From: Acanthornis magna
Taxonomy: Eukaryota; Chordata; Aves; Passeriformes; Acanthizidae
Length of the DNA stretch: 64,000 nucleotides
Assembly: GCA_036785705.1 (NCBI GenBank)
Contig: JAWUZG010000084.1
Coordinates: forward strand, 14,335,501-14,399,500
Direction of reading: 5' to 3'
This document shows, piece after piece, positions 1 through 39,600 of this stretch (position 1 is its first letter; every line of letters begins with the position of its first letter). The notes beneath the pieces are model-generated. The model was not told the DNA's origin. It did not search any database and saw nothing but the letters and a program-made list of their open reading frames with translations. The translations under genes were made by a program, and so were the position numbers.

Positions 1-2103
1 CCTCTTTTATTTGCTTTTGTAGGGGTGCAGGGAATCATGCCCTAAGAATCTGTTTTGTAAGTTAAAAGGACATCCTAAATTTCAGCTAAACTCTTGACTC
101 CACTGTTTGATATTGGTTTGATCTGGGAAGCTCTTGCTGGACAACCTTACTTAGATTTGCTCTCAGGAGCCTCAGGGTATTTAAGATCTTACAGTTGTGA
201 GTTCTACATGAAAAGTGGAACGTTCTAGGTAATTCAGGTCTGACCTCCAGAGAGGGCTAATGAAGAGAGAGAGCAATGTAATGGAGCATCTTCCTGCATT
301 ACGTTTATGCCATGAGAGGTTCCATGTTTTGGCTGCAGGAGTAGTGGCACCCTCCCTGTGTGACACCATGGAACACATTCTGTACCACAATCAGCAGAGA
401 TTGTCCTTCCTTCAGCTCGGCAGGACTTGGTTTCCTGTGGGGAGCCTCATGGGCTGGGCTTCAGAACATCGTCTAAGGGTCTGTCTTGCCAGGCTTTGGC
501 AACAAGGAAGGTGGCTTTCTTTTGAAAACAGATCAAGATTGTGCTGGCTAAAAGTTGAGTGTTCTGCCTTTTTAACCATTTGCAGGGACTGGAGACCATC
601 TGGTAACTACGTTTTTTAAATAAACTTTCTGAATGCTACTTGCATAACTTACTAATATTAATAGTATCTCAAATAAATAGGATAAATAGTTTTGCTTTTC
701 CCAAGTGACAGTGGAGTGCAGGTTTTTACCAAGGCAGGAGGTATTGTCATGATCTGTTTTTTCAGGAGACACATTTCAGCTGTGAGAGGGCTTGTGTGTG
801 TCAGAGCCTGCTGTGCTGAGGCACCTGGCCTGGCTCTGCAGCAGCTGGCAGGGAGCTTGTGTCAGCAGTGTCTCAGCCTGGCCTCTGCAGCTGTAGGCAC
901 TCCTGTTGGCTGTGGACACCCTGCTTTAGGGCTCTGTGCGTGGCTTCTGCTGACGCTTTGTCGACATACATCCTACATGGTGGTATGTAAGACTGGATTT
1001 ACTGGATTAGTCTATTGCAGTGTTTCTATAAATGGTACAAATAGAAGGGAATCATGATCAGCATTTGTTGTTTGCTTGTGCCAGGAGGTTTAATGAGATG
1101 AGGAATGGAACGAATGTTTGTAAATGCATGCAGGAGTACTTAGACTTTCACTGCCTTGCTCCAAGGTGGCATTGCGTGCCCTCTGCCTTTGGTTGTTTTT
1201 GTATTGGATTAATATTTCGTGTTTCCCTTGACAGAACTATTTAATGGAAGAACTTTGATTCGGTTTCTGAGGAATAACTAAGGAAGGTACATGAGACTTG
1301 GTTCATAGGTTGTTAAATGAGGATAAAAGCATCCGTTCTTCAAGGTGTAGTGCCATAAATGGACACGTCAGCTCACCTAGGGTCTGTTCTTTAACCTTAG
1401 ACTTCCAGTGGAATTTCCATGCATGGCACTTGTGGTGCCTTAGAGCATAAGGGATTAATTACTGGGCTCTTTGGGGCACTGTATGTGCCTAGCGCCGTGT
1501 GAAGAGCTACAAGTGACTTTGGATTGTTGCACTGTGGTGAGGCTGAGAAAAAAAATATGTTACGATTCTCCAGGGCAGTGCTAAGAAGTTGAGTTCTGAG
1601 CAAGAGGTCCCACTGTGCTGGACAAAGCACCAGTAGCTCAATCTCAGTTTGCTGTAGACAGAGGCTGACTGCAGGAGACCTTGCATTTTAAGGCCACGGG
1701 AGGAGGGGTATGACTTGACCAGTGTTTCTCAATAAATTGTTCAGGGACCTCTCATTGTCCGTGACATAAAAGATTATTTAAAAAAAAAAACACTTAAATC
1801 TACATATTTTGGGGTAAGCAAGCAAAAAGGATAAATCGTACTACATTTATCTTAATTTTTATTTCGTTACAAGTTAATGTTAAGTATGGTAACATTGGAC
1901 AGGAGACAAATTTTTTCTTTGGCAAGACTGACCAGTATTGGTGCCACTTTCTACTTCAAGATCTATTGTAGCTGCTATTTTTGGCATCCTTTTTACTTTT
2001 AAAGAAATTCCAGTTGGCTGCTGAAATTGCTGATTTGTTTTTTGGACTCAAAAGTTTACCACAAATTCTTTCTCATATCAAGCTCATTCCATTTTTTTTC
2101 ATG

Positions 2104-2326
2104 TCTTTTCTCCATGTTGTACATATACATTATAAATGTTCTTGCAATCCCAATATCACCAGCAGAAGAACAACATGGTAAATGATGGTAAACATGGCAC
2201 ATGATGTGCTATTTCCACAGGCTTTTAGTGGTCTGTTGAGTTGAGAATATGTTTGAATTTGGAAAGGAGAGAGTAAAGAGCTTATGGGATTATTCCAGTA
2301 CCTTCCAAAAAATGAGAAAGCAGGAA
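2104..2326 (+). repeat. Unidentified intronic repeat, copy 1
   Basis: Shares a long ordered series of words with 5845-6050, including TCCATGTTGTACAT, AGAACAACATGGTAAAT, TGTGCTATTTCCACAG, CTTTTAGTGGTCTG and TGTTTGAATTTGGAAAGGAG. Same orientation, about 3.7 kb apart. It does not look like CR1. Family unknown. Confidence 0.85.
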
Positions 2327-4802
2327 AGAAGGGAGAAAAATTAAGATACATGAGTTTTAAAAATATTGCTGTAAAAGGTTTAAATTCTTCTTTGCCTTTC
2401 CCAGACTAGTTACCTAGAAGTTGAAAAGGTATGTTGTTTTCATAATGGGTATTCGCTAATTTTCAGAGTTGTTGCATGCTCCTTTAAACTCACAATGGTT
2501 AGAATTTGAGAATTAAAAAGTATTTACAGAAGGTAAAATTCCCCTCAGGTTCATTAAATAAGCAACTTATACATAAAAATAAAACTTCAGTACTAATTGA
2601 ATCGTTTCTTTGTGCTTTAGGGTCTAACCACCAGTAGCTATAAATTATTTTTGTATTTAACTTTTCCCCCTTTTTAGTAGCTTTGTTTTAGAGATAAGTT
2701 ATAGAATTGACCAGCTGCACCCTTAATCCTCTGATATCCTATGAGCAGAAAAAGGTCCTGGAAATGTCAGGTTGATGTAACTCATGGAGAACATTAGCTA
2801 CTTCTAGATGAGGCTTACAAAACACAAGCAGTTTCAAAATCACAATCATGTTAACACAGCCTTTCCAACAAGAAGAAATTTATCCATCCTGTCAGTGTCC
2901 GTTAGAGCCTATTTCATGTGCTCGTATTTTGAACTGTCTGTCTGAAAGTGCAGTACTCTCTGTGGAACTAAAAAGATTTTGTAAAGTCCCAAGAGAACAC
3001 TAGGTTTGATGATGATTTGATATGGAAAAATACGAACAGATCAACACTGCCAATAAATAACTGCTTCACATGGTGATAATACGAGCACAAGGATAAGAAT
3101 ATATTTTGTTTATATTATTCCCAGAGAAAATGGGAGATCACTATAAACTGCTATTTTTTATCATGTTGATTCATATTCTGTTGCATTTGTCATCTTTGTA
3201 GGTGGTTGGGTTGGTTTGTGGGTTTTTAACAAGGCGCTACTTAACTGTCTTACGTTCATTTATAAGCATAGATTTTATTTTGCATGAAACAGACCAATGG
3301 GATAAAGAAAATGTGCTGGCGTTGTTGCCTTTGGAGCAAAGTTTCGGAGTATTCTGTCAAGAAGCTGACATTGCTAGATTGTTGAGAATTTTGTTTGTAA
3401 GACTGTCAGAAAAAGGGTTGAGTGTGGGCTCTTTTACCAATGGCTGTGATTTGGAATTTCACACCACCTACTTTGCTTTGCGTGTCTCAGGACTGGCACA
3501 GCTGCCCTGCAGCCGTGGCAGGCCACCACCACAGCTTCAAGAGAGAGCCAAGCACCAGGGGTGGTTTGGCACCACTGCCGTGCTTTAGCTCTAGAAGCCT
3601 GCAAAGGTACTTCTGAAGGGAGATTGTAAAAAAAAAAAAAAAAAAGAGTATTGACATTCAATAATTTTCTGTGGAATTTTCTTTGCCAAACATCTCAAAG
3701 TGGCTTTTGTATTATGAGTAAAAATATGGCCTGTGTAGCCATAGACAAGTATGTTGTGATACTGTGTCTTGAACAAGGTAAAATGACATGTTCTTCAGTG
3801 AGAAGTGAGGAAATGTCTCTTAACGAAAGGAAAATGAGAGGAAAGGGTGGTGGTGTCATTAGGTGTACTTGCAAATGACAAATGGTTATTCACAGTTCAA
3901 GAGGGTGTTGTACTCAGTATTGTATGGATTGATTCTCTACATTCTTTTGGTTCATAGCTTGCTCTGGGTGTAGGTGGGTGATGATAGTTTGCATCTGCAA
4001 CCAACCAAGTAGTGTAGGGATTCAGAAAATAATAATGTAAATGTAAATGTATGCCATCATCAAAACTTGGCTGGAAGAATAGCCACAATAGTACATGTAG
4101 GATTAATCCATGAAACGTAGTAGCAATAGAAACCTGATGAATGTTATTTATGAGGCAGCTTTTACCAGGTAGCCAAGATATTATCGAGGGGGACAGAACT
4201 ATTGACAACAAGGAACTGCTTTAGAAATCCTTGACTCTTACTCAAGTGTTTGAGGCAACAGTTTGCTAAGAGACTCAAGCAGTCCGTCTTTGTGGAAAAT
4301 GACCAGATATGTCTGTTGTCCATCCATCTCTTCTACTTTGATATATGGGTTCTGCTACTATTTTTTTAATGTTATTGCCTTTTCTGTTTGCCAGTATCTG
4401 TCAATACATGACTGACATTAGCCCCTTCAGACATTTAAAAAAAAAAAAAGGTGTTCACTTTTATCCCAAAGCATCGATGAAAGGTGGCTATGTTTCAGCT
4501 GTTGGAAATATTAATGAATGGCTTATACTCAGCTGAATATAGACTATGGTATAGACTGCTCACAGCTGCTTCACTCTTGTCTTTTTGGGGCAGGCTTCTT
4601 TACCCTTAGGAATTTTCTGTGTCACTCCATTTTTCTTTGTCTTTTTCTTTCCCTTCTGACTTCCCTGTTTTCTTTTCCATGCCACCTACATGATCTGTCT
4701 CACAAGTTCCTTCTGGAGAACTTGCCCAGAGAAGGCTGGGCACATTCATGTGAGGTGCCGTTTCAGAGTCTGCTGGTGAGAATCCTTGGAAGCCATTCAC
4801 TA

Positions 4803-4995
4803 AAGGGTTGAGGTTGGAAGGAACCTCTGGAGCTCAGCTGGTCCAACCCCTGCTCAAGCAGGGCCACCTGGAGATGGGTGCTTGGGGCCATGAGCCATGA
4901 ATAGCTCCAAGGGTTGAGATTCCGTAGCTGCCTTGAGCAACTTTTTCCAGTTCTCAGTCACCCTCACAGTGAATGCGTAGCTTTCCACAAGATCT
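4803..4995 (-). mobile_element. CR1 LINE fragment, antisense
   Basis: Reads GGTTGGAAGGAACCTCTGGA, GGTCCAACCCCTGCTCAAGC and later CTCAGTCACCCTCACAGT, the reverse complement of the CR1 3' region. Diverged and truncated. Confidence 0.8.
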
Positions 4996-5844
4996 GCGAG
5001 ACTCACAGAGCCGCAAGCCCACCGCGTGAGTCTCCTAAAAATATGTCAGTCATGTAATTTTACTGTTGCCAACCTGCAATGTCTGCTCACATAGTGATTT
5101 AGCTCAGCCCAAGAATTAATTTCCATTTGACTACATCTTTGTCTGTAGCAATTGAATAAATTTTGTTTTATCCTAGTGACTGAAATATAGGGGTAAGGTC
5201 TTAGAGTTCTCTGTTGTTGTGTCAAAAGATGTCCTGTATCTATGCTGAATAGCTGCTTTTTTCACAGATGCACCTGAAATACAACTTGACTACATGAATC
5301 ATGCTGATGTGTAGAATTTAATTGCATTGTTTTACTTTAATCTTCTTCAAAGAGCCAAGAGCTTTTGAGTGTTATATTTAGAAATATTTGTAAAATCATT
5401 TTGCATACATTGCAGCAGCATCTAAAAAAAAATCACACCTTATCACCTCCTCGTGTTTTTTGTGTAATTTAGTTCATTAAGGCATTTGATGTTGATTTCA
5501 CTTTGCCCACAACAGATTTTAGCTGAGCTTGGCAATGCCTCATTAGGAGATTTGTCATTGAAGTCTTTAGACTAATCAGGGGCTTTCAGTGTGTGATGCC
5601 GTTCAAGGGCCGCTTTCAGTGTTTCGTGTGTAAAGCACAACACATTTAGTGTTGCATTTATCCTTTGAGATCCATTTATCACTTACAGAGAGAGAAAGAA
5701 AACCCTGAGTAAAGCCTATTCTAGTCAATTTGTGCTAAATTATAAGGATTGCACCTTAAAGTCTTCGCTTTTGTCTGCAGTCGGCAGATGTTAATTGTCA
5801 GATATTTAAAGATTAGTTAATATGGTGTTTTATTATCTTTTCTT

Positions 5845-6050
5845 GTCTTTCCTCCATGTTGTACATTATTATAAACGTTCTTGAGGTCCCAATATCATCA
5901 GCAAAAGAACAACATGGTAAATATTTACATGACGTGCTATTTCCACAGACTTTTAGTGGTCTGCTGAGTTGAGAAAATGTTTGAATTTGGAAAGGAGAGG
6001 GTAAAGATCTTATGGAATTATTCCAGTCCCTTTGAATAAATGGGAAGGGC
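5845..6050 (+). repeat. Unidentified intronic repeat, copy 2
   Basis: Partner of 2104-2326, with scattered substitutions and a ~15-base gap after AACATGGTAAAT. Either a segmental duplication inside the intron or two copies of a dispersed element. Confidence 0.85.
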
Positions 6051-6594
6051 TGATTTTGTAAGAGGAGTTGTGCTTTTGGCCATATTGTGAGGTCTGTTAG
6101 TAGATTTTTACTTTGAATCCTCGTGGTTTCATTTGATATGCTGGAGTAGAGCTGTATCTCTGGGAAGGTGGGTGGCAGCAAAATTTGAAGTAAAGACTGC
6201 GGACATGTACCTATATTGAGCTGCGTGTGACACCTCCCTGTTCAAGCTTTGCCCTGGCTCCTACTGTAAGATCATCTCAGGGAGATCATTAACATTTCCT
6301 GCTTGTTTGCCATAAAGTAATTACCACTTAGAGGGCTTGGTCGCTCACAGCACAGAAAAATCGTCCAACTCAGAGCTACCCTTTCTGCATCCAAGGGAAG
6401 CCTGCTTGGATTCGTAGGTGTTCTGCCCATAGTTTTGGGGAGGAATGTTTGGGAGAGGGAGACAGCATTTATTCCATCATTTTCTTAGCCAAAATGTAAG
6501 CTATTAGGCATTTTATTGCTGTCTGATTCCACATTTTGGACCTCCATTCCCACTATGTTGAACAGCCCTATAATTTAGGAGTGCCACAGTAAGA

Positions 6595-7055
6595 TCTCAC
6601 CAGAGCCTTCTCTTCTCTAGGCTGAGCAACACCAGCTCCCTCAGCAAAATTCTTCCAGCCTCCTGATGATTTCTGCAGCCCTCCTCTGAACCAGCCCTCA
6701 GTCTTTCTTTTACTGAGACCCCAGAATTGGATGCAATACTCCAGGTGGAGTCTCACCAGAGCAGAGGGGGAGAATCTTCTCTCTCAATTGCTGGCCACGC
6801 AATCCAGCCCAGGATACGAGTGGCTTTTTGGGTTGTCAGCACACATGGCTGGCCTGTGGAGATTTTTTTCACCCACCAGCACACCCAAGTCCTTAGCAGG
6901 GCTGCTTTCAATCCCATCATCACAGCCTGTATCAATACCAGGGATTGCCCTGACCCAGGTGCAGCACCTTGCACTTGCCCTTCTTGAACCTCATGAGACC
7001 CCTGAAGTTCAACAGTTTGGTGCTGTCTGCAACATCCACAGATGTGCATGGATTT
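6595..7055 (-). mobile_element. CR1 LINE fragment, antisense
   Basis: Typical antisense CR1 3' sequence: CTTCTCTAGGCTGAGCAAC, CAGCCCTCCTCTGAACCAG, ACTCCAGGTGGAGTCTCACC, CACCTTGCACTTGCCCTTCT, TTGAACCTCATGAG. About 460 bases, lacking the extreme 3' end. The ORFs over it are non-functional. Confidence 0.85.
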
Positions 7056-8660
7056 AAATAAATGTTTCTGCATCCTTGGATTCAATAATCTCTTGTACAT
7101 TTTAGTCAACAGCTCCAGTATTTGAATTACACTTTTACTGTCCATTTCTGTAAAAGTAGGTGGAAATGTGGAAGTTTGATCCTCATCCTGATGATCACTG
7201 TTACAAGGGAAGCTGTGTCCTGTTTATTTAGTGTGGCACCAGTTTGGCTCCAGCACCTGAGTATGCGTGACGAACTTTTGAACCTGCAGTATTGCCTGTG
7301 GGACCGATAGCGTGCTAAATAAGTAAGCATTTGGGGTTTGCCTGGACACGATGTAATGATGTAATTGCAGAACCATTTGGCTTTTAACCACAGATACGGC
7401 TTTTTTAAAATGTACTCTATTTAGCTTAACAAAATAAAAATTTATTAATCTTCAGTCTCTGCTACTCCATTGAGTAGTACAAGAATCACAAGTTGATGGG
7501 CTTATACAAAGCTCCCTTGAAACTTAGTTTGCAGGAATTCGAGTGTTGTTTTTAACTGTCTCCAGCAGGAGGCTTTTTGTCTGGAAGGAATCCAGAGGTG
7601 TACATTGTAGCCTCTGTTCAAATTCACATATGTTATAGGGATGATTTTTGTGCACAGAATAGGTAGGTATGGTAGCAGTAGCTGACTGCTCACCTCTGCT
7701 GTTTGGCTGGTGGTGGATGGAAAATCCGATGCATATCCCTTGTGTGTGCTGGGTTGGCTTGGCTGGGTGCCAGGTGCCCACCAAAGCAGCTCTATGGCTC
7801 CATTCCCCAGCAGGATGGGGGAGAGAAAATACACTGAAAGGCTCGTGGATCAGCGTAAGGACAGGGAGAGATCACTCAGCAATTACTGTCGTGGGCAAAA
7901 CAGGCTCAGCTTGGGGAAATTACTTTCATTTATGGCCAGTCAAATCAAAATGCATGTTGTTTTCACAAATTTGTCAAGTACTGTGAAGTTTCAAAACAAA
8001 GTTTTCATTTTTAAATTTATTTGAGTATCTACCATGTGTGCATGAATGTACTGAAATTCACATGCTAGTTTGGAAAGATGGTCATGTTAAATATTGGTCA
8101 TGTTAAATAAATTGTAGGTGCATCTGCTATTTATTATGTATGAACAGAGCCTTACAACTGTGGTAAAAATGGCAGTTGATTTTGACTGCCCCCATTTAGG
8201 CATTTAATGGTTTAATGTTACACTGCATTAAAGTTATAGATATTTGTAATAAAAAATAGATATTATTCAGACACTTAGAAATATAAAAGTTAAGTGCTTA
8301 AATCACAAGACAATAGAAGCACTGCATGGTGAAGGCAGCTTAATCACCCACAAGGTACAGGTATGAGTATGAATAAATTTCCAAATAATAGCAAAAAGGA
8401 GACTATTAAAATTCTCAATCGCAGATCATGGTAGCCTAAATTAGAGCAGAGCAGTTGTCCATCTGTAAAGCATTCCTAGCAAAAAACGGACATTTGACTG
8501 GATCATGTTGGAAAATGTATTGTCTTAAGTTGTATTTTTTTGTTTTGGTTTTGCTATGAACTTGATGTCACTCACAGTATGCATTTTCAAGCAGCACCTG
8601 GTTTTAATTGTACCCGTATTAGAGAAGATTATTTTTTCCTTTATTTTGGTCATCCCACAG

Positions 8661-36409
<27,749 letters not shown>

Positions 36410-36620
36410 CCTCAACAGAAGGAACTTTTCCTGTAAATATTTTAAAATATGAACAGATTTAAAATATATATTTTATGATTTAAAAATAAATCTGGGTGGG
36501 AATTAAACAAAACTAAATGTGAATAAAAATGGGTGGGAGGGGTGGGGCTGTGAAAAATTGTACAGAGGAAGAATATTTATAAAATTGATTTTTTTAACTT
36601 AATTTCCATTATTTTGTGCC
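36410..36620 (+). promoter_or_regulatory. LRP5: LRP5 proximal 3'UTR with two poly(A) signals and a Pumilio-type site
   Basis: Directly after the stop. It has a Pumilio-type TGTAAATA at 36432-36439, AATAAA at 36485-36490, a second AATAAA at 36522-36527, and a G-rich tract at 36531-36547. It continues as a T- and A-rich stretch with TTGTACAG and AATATTTATAAA. The order TGTAAATA, TTTTATGATTTAAAAA, AATAAA, G-rich block, TTGTACAG, ATATTTATAAA resembles the end of the human LRP5 mRNA as I remember it, so proximal polyadenylation near here is likely. Confidence 0.75.
36531..36547 (+). promoter_or_regulatory. G-quadruplex motif in LRP5 3'UTR
   Basis: GGGTGGGAGGGGTGGGG: four runs of three or more G with one-base loops, starting four bases after the second AATAAA. 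G-rich elements just downstream of a poly(A) signal can promote or pause 3' processing (known for other genes); the role here is inferred. Confidence 0.7.
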
Positions 36621-39600
36621 ATATTTGCCTTTTTGAAGTCATGTAACTGACTCAGTTTCCAAAGGATTTGGGGAGGGAATGTTGAAACTTTCTGCATTTT
36701 TAAGTCACCTTTTTACATGCAAAGTGTATGTAGTTCTTTTTATTAGTGTGAGACAAGAAAACTAAGTGGCTCATGGGAAGGGGAGTTGTCTAAAGAAAGA
36801 TGCAGGCTTATTCCTAGAGAAGAAAAACACATTTAAATACAATTGTCAGTATCATACCTTCACCACCACTGGAAGAAAATGTGCAGGATCACAACCCTTA
36901 GATGCTCCTGTTTGCAAGTGAGCTGAATCCTCACTGGCAGAACTTGAGTGCCAAGACCTGAATTTCAAACCTCCCTCTCCGTCTGCTTAGCATTAAGCTG
37001 AAAGAACATTTCTTTTGGCCAAACCTTCCAGCTTAACTAAACGCACAGGCATCGTGTCCTACCTCATGTCAGTGCCACTCCACACATGGCAAATTCTGTA
37101 ACTGATTCAGGTTAAATAAGATCACCAGTCCTAAAAAACTTGGTTTAGTTCCAACCAGTTGCCCACTTGACCAAGAGAATGGTAGCAGAAGCAATTGTAC
37201 TGACCTGTGGATGAGAGCAAGGGTCAAGTTGAAAGTGGTACTTAAGCTAAGAGAAACGCTCAGCAAACTGCAGATTTGGTCAGACTAACCATTTTAATAG
37301 CAAGGAAACCAAGTTACTCCATCCTTCCTTGTGAAGCTTTGCTGACTCTGGGAAGAAGCTTTGATATATGCTTCTCAAAACACAGTGCTAGTTTTCTTTT
37401 TCTCAAAAATCCCATAATCACCGTGCCAGTTTTCTGAGGTGTTCACCTGTGTTGACTTGATCAGAGAATTGCTTCATCTCTTAATGGTCATTTTCCAAAG
37501 TGGAATGAAATGGTCACTGTTATTCAAATGAGGAAAGTTGTTTGGGTTTTAACTGGTTTTTGTAGAAAAATGGTATCTGCATAGCTCAAATCAAAAATCA
37601 GTTTAGTCATATCTCATAAAGATTTCCCACATAAATCAGATTTAGAAATAAATAGAAAAAAGAACAGAGTAGGGGAAAAAGACAAATACTCGTTTTCTAG
37701 TCATGTTGATATAAAGAAGATTAACTCTCATACAAACTGCTGTAACCTCAGGACATCAAGATCAGCAGAGTGCTCATGTTCCAACTCCTACCAAAAAACC
37801 TTTAAGGATTGGGGGAGCTAGAATCAGTCCCTTTCAAATTCAGAAGATAAATTTTTGCATTAATTGCTCTTTCTCTGTAGCAAAAAGGATTGGGTATTGT
37901 ATGGCACTTTATAAATTCAGCACTGATGATGATCATATGAGTGCCTGCTTGGGACATCTGAGGGAAGTTCTGAATATGCAAACTTGCACCTGTTTCTGCA
38001 GCTGCTCAATAACAGATGTGTTGGGCCTTCAACAGCTTTAATATTGATGGCAACAATGAAAATTCTTTTCTTGTTTGAACTGAAATTGTACTTGGCTTTG
38101 GGTCTTTTTAGCAAGTTATTTGAGAGCAAGCACATCAGAGGAACCCTACAACTCCAGGAGAGAGGTCTTTGTTGTGGGGTGGAAGGGCTGGGACCGCAGT
38201 GTTCTGATCCAGTGTTTGTTTAGAGATTTATGAGTCCACATCTGTTCTTCCTGTCTGCATAGTTCAAGGACAGGATTGCTGCTGTCACTGGTGTGTTACT
38301 AAAACTCCTAAAGTAGCTTTTTACTACCTTCATGTCTAAATTTTTACTTGAGAAATTAAGCACAAAGAAGATGATTTTTTCATAGAGAACAATACAGAAA
38401 TGGAGTTTAAGAATGTGTTCTTTCCTCATCCCCTATCAACATTAACAATTTTGTAGTATGCTGTGATAGGCAGGGTCATAGTTTGTTACTCTTGGAGTGA
38501 CTCAGCAGATCTCTGAACTGATGGTTTGGTGAGAAAAAGCAATTCTTGTGTTTCAATTGTTTCAATTGTGATCGTGTTTCAATTAACTAAATTAGGAATG
38601 TAGATCCACAGGGTATTTTATGTGCCACATCAGTCATATAAAAGAGTATTTATTCTGCATTACAGCAGTTGGTAGTCCAATTTTGTATCATATGTAATTT
38701 TCTGTTTGATAACTATTCACTGTTTATAATGAATTCATTAGTTGTTTTGGGTCACAGTTCTAGCTTAGAGACATACCACATTAATTTTCCTGTGTTCCTG
38801 TGATGACACTGGATGCAGAATTACTTAATTTTTTTTCATTAAACCACTGATCTTTTTTAAGAGCCACAACTATAAGAATCCTAACCACTTCATCTGAAGA
38901 TTTGTGTCCTATTACAAACATTGGAATTGAGTCCAAGAAAATTAGCATTTTTGCTGAGAGCTGAACTATCGGTCACATTCTTTTGTAGTTTAGGTTTTCA
39001 GAAGGAAGGAAGCCCTTGCTGAAGGGGATGAATTAAGTGTACATTTTTATTTCAGTTAAACATTCATAACTTCTTGCTGTTGATGTTTGCTGAGGAATTG
39101 CTTCCTCTGTGGCACTTGAAGTTTGGTGATCAGAATCTAAGCCCCACTCTGCTCCATATTACTGACATTAAAAGCCTTTTCCAAAAAAAAAAAGTATACA
39201 AATTTAGCATCTTAACGTTTAAATACTAAATACTGTTTGTTGATTGCTGTAGATTATATGCTTTAAGGGATTACTGCATTCTTGGTGGTAGAAAAGACCA
39301 GAAACTTGAGTGACAAGAATTACTTCTTTGCAGAATATCCCCACTGTGTTCTTAGTGGTTTCCATCCTGTGAACTTTCAGGCTAAAACATAGAAAATAGG
39401 GGCTATTTTCTTCCAGATAAGGATGAGAGAAAGAGTTGCAGGGAATTAGTGAATGCGTGTGAGAAATTCTGGCAGTTAAGGGATGAATAGGAAATGTGTG
39501 GGGGAAAGTTGCATTTTGGTGAGGCTTAAGCAGGGTTTAATAATGCAGAAGTTTTCTATGAGAAAGCTGACTGAAACATTTTAAAAGTTTCACCCTAAGA

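Larger units (their letters stand above)
1..8660 (+). other. LRP5: LRP5 intron 7, 3' part
   Basis: AT-rich non-coding sequence before the first exon in the window. It holds two CR1 fragments (4.80 and 6.59 kb), two copies of an unidentified ~200-bp repeat (2.10 and 5.85 kb), an A18 run near 3629, and a 17-bp tandem duplication near 8085. The short ORFs here resemble no known protein and have no exon-like boundaries that I could support. Confidence 0.85.

Noticed and set aside
260..619. 119-codon open frame near the window start
   Set aside because: No domain, no exon boundaries and no similarity; inside LRP5 intron 7.
8556..8660. Start codon upstream of exon 8
   Set aside because: The 35 codons before Val at 8661 are intronic; a clear acceptor ends at 8660 and the protein continues from exon 7 outside the window.
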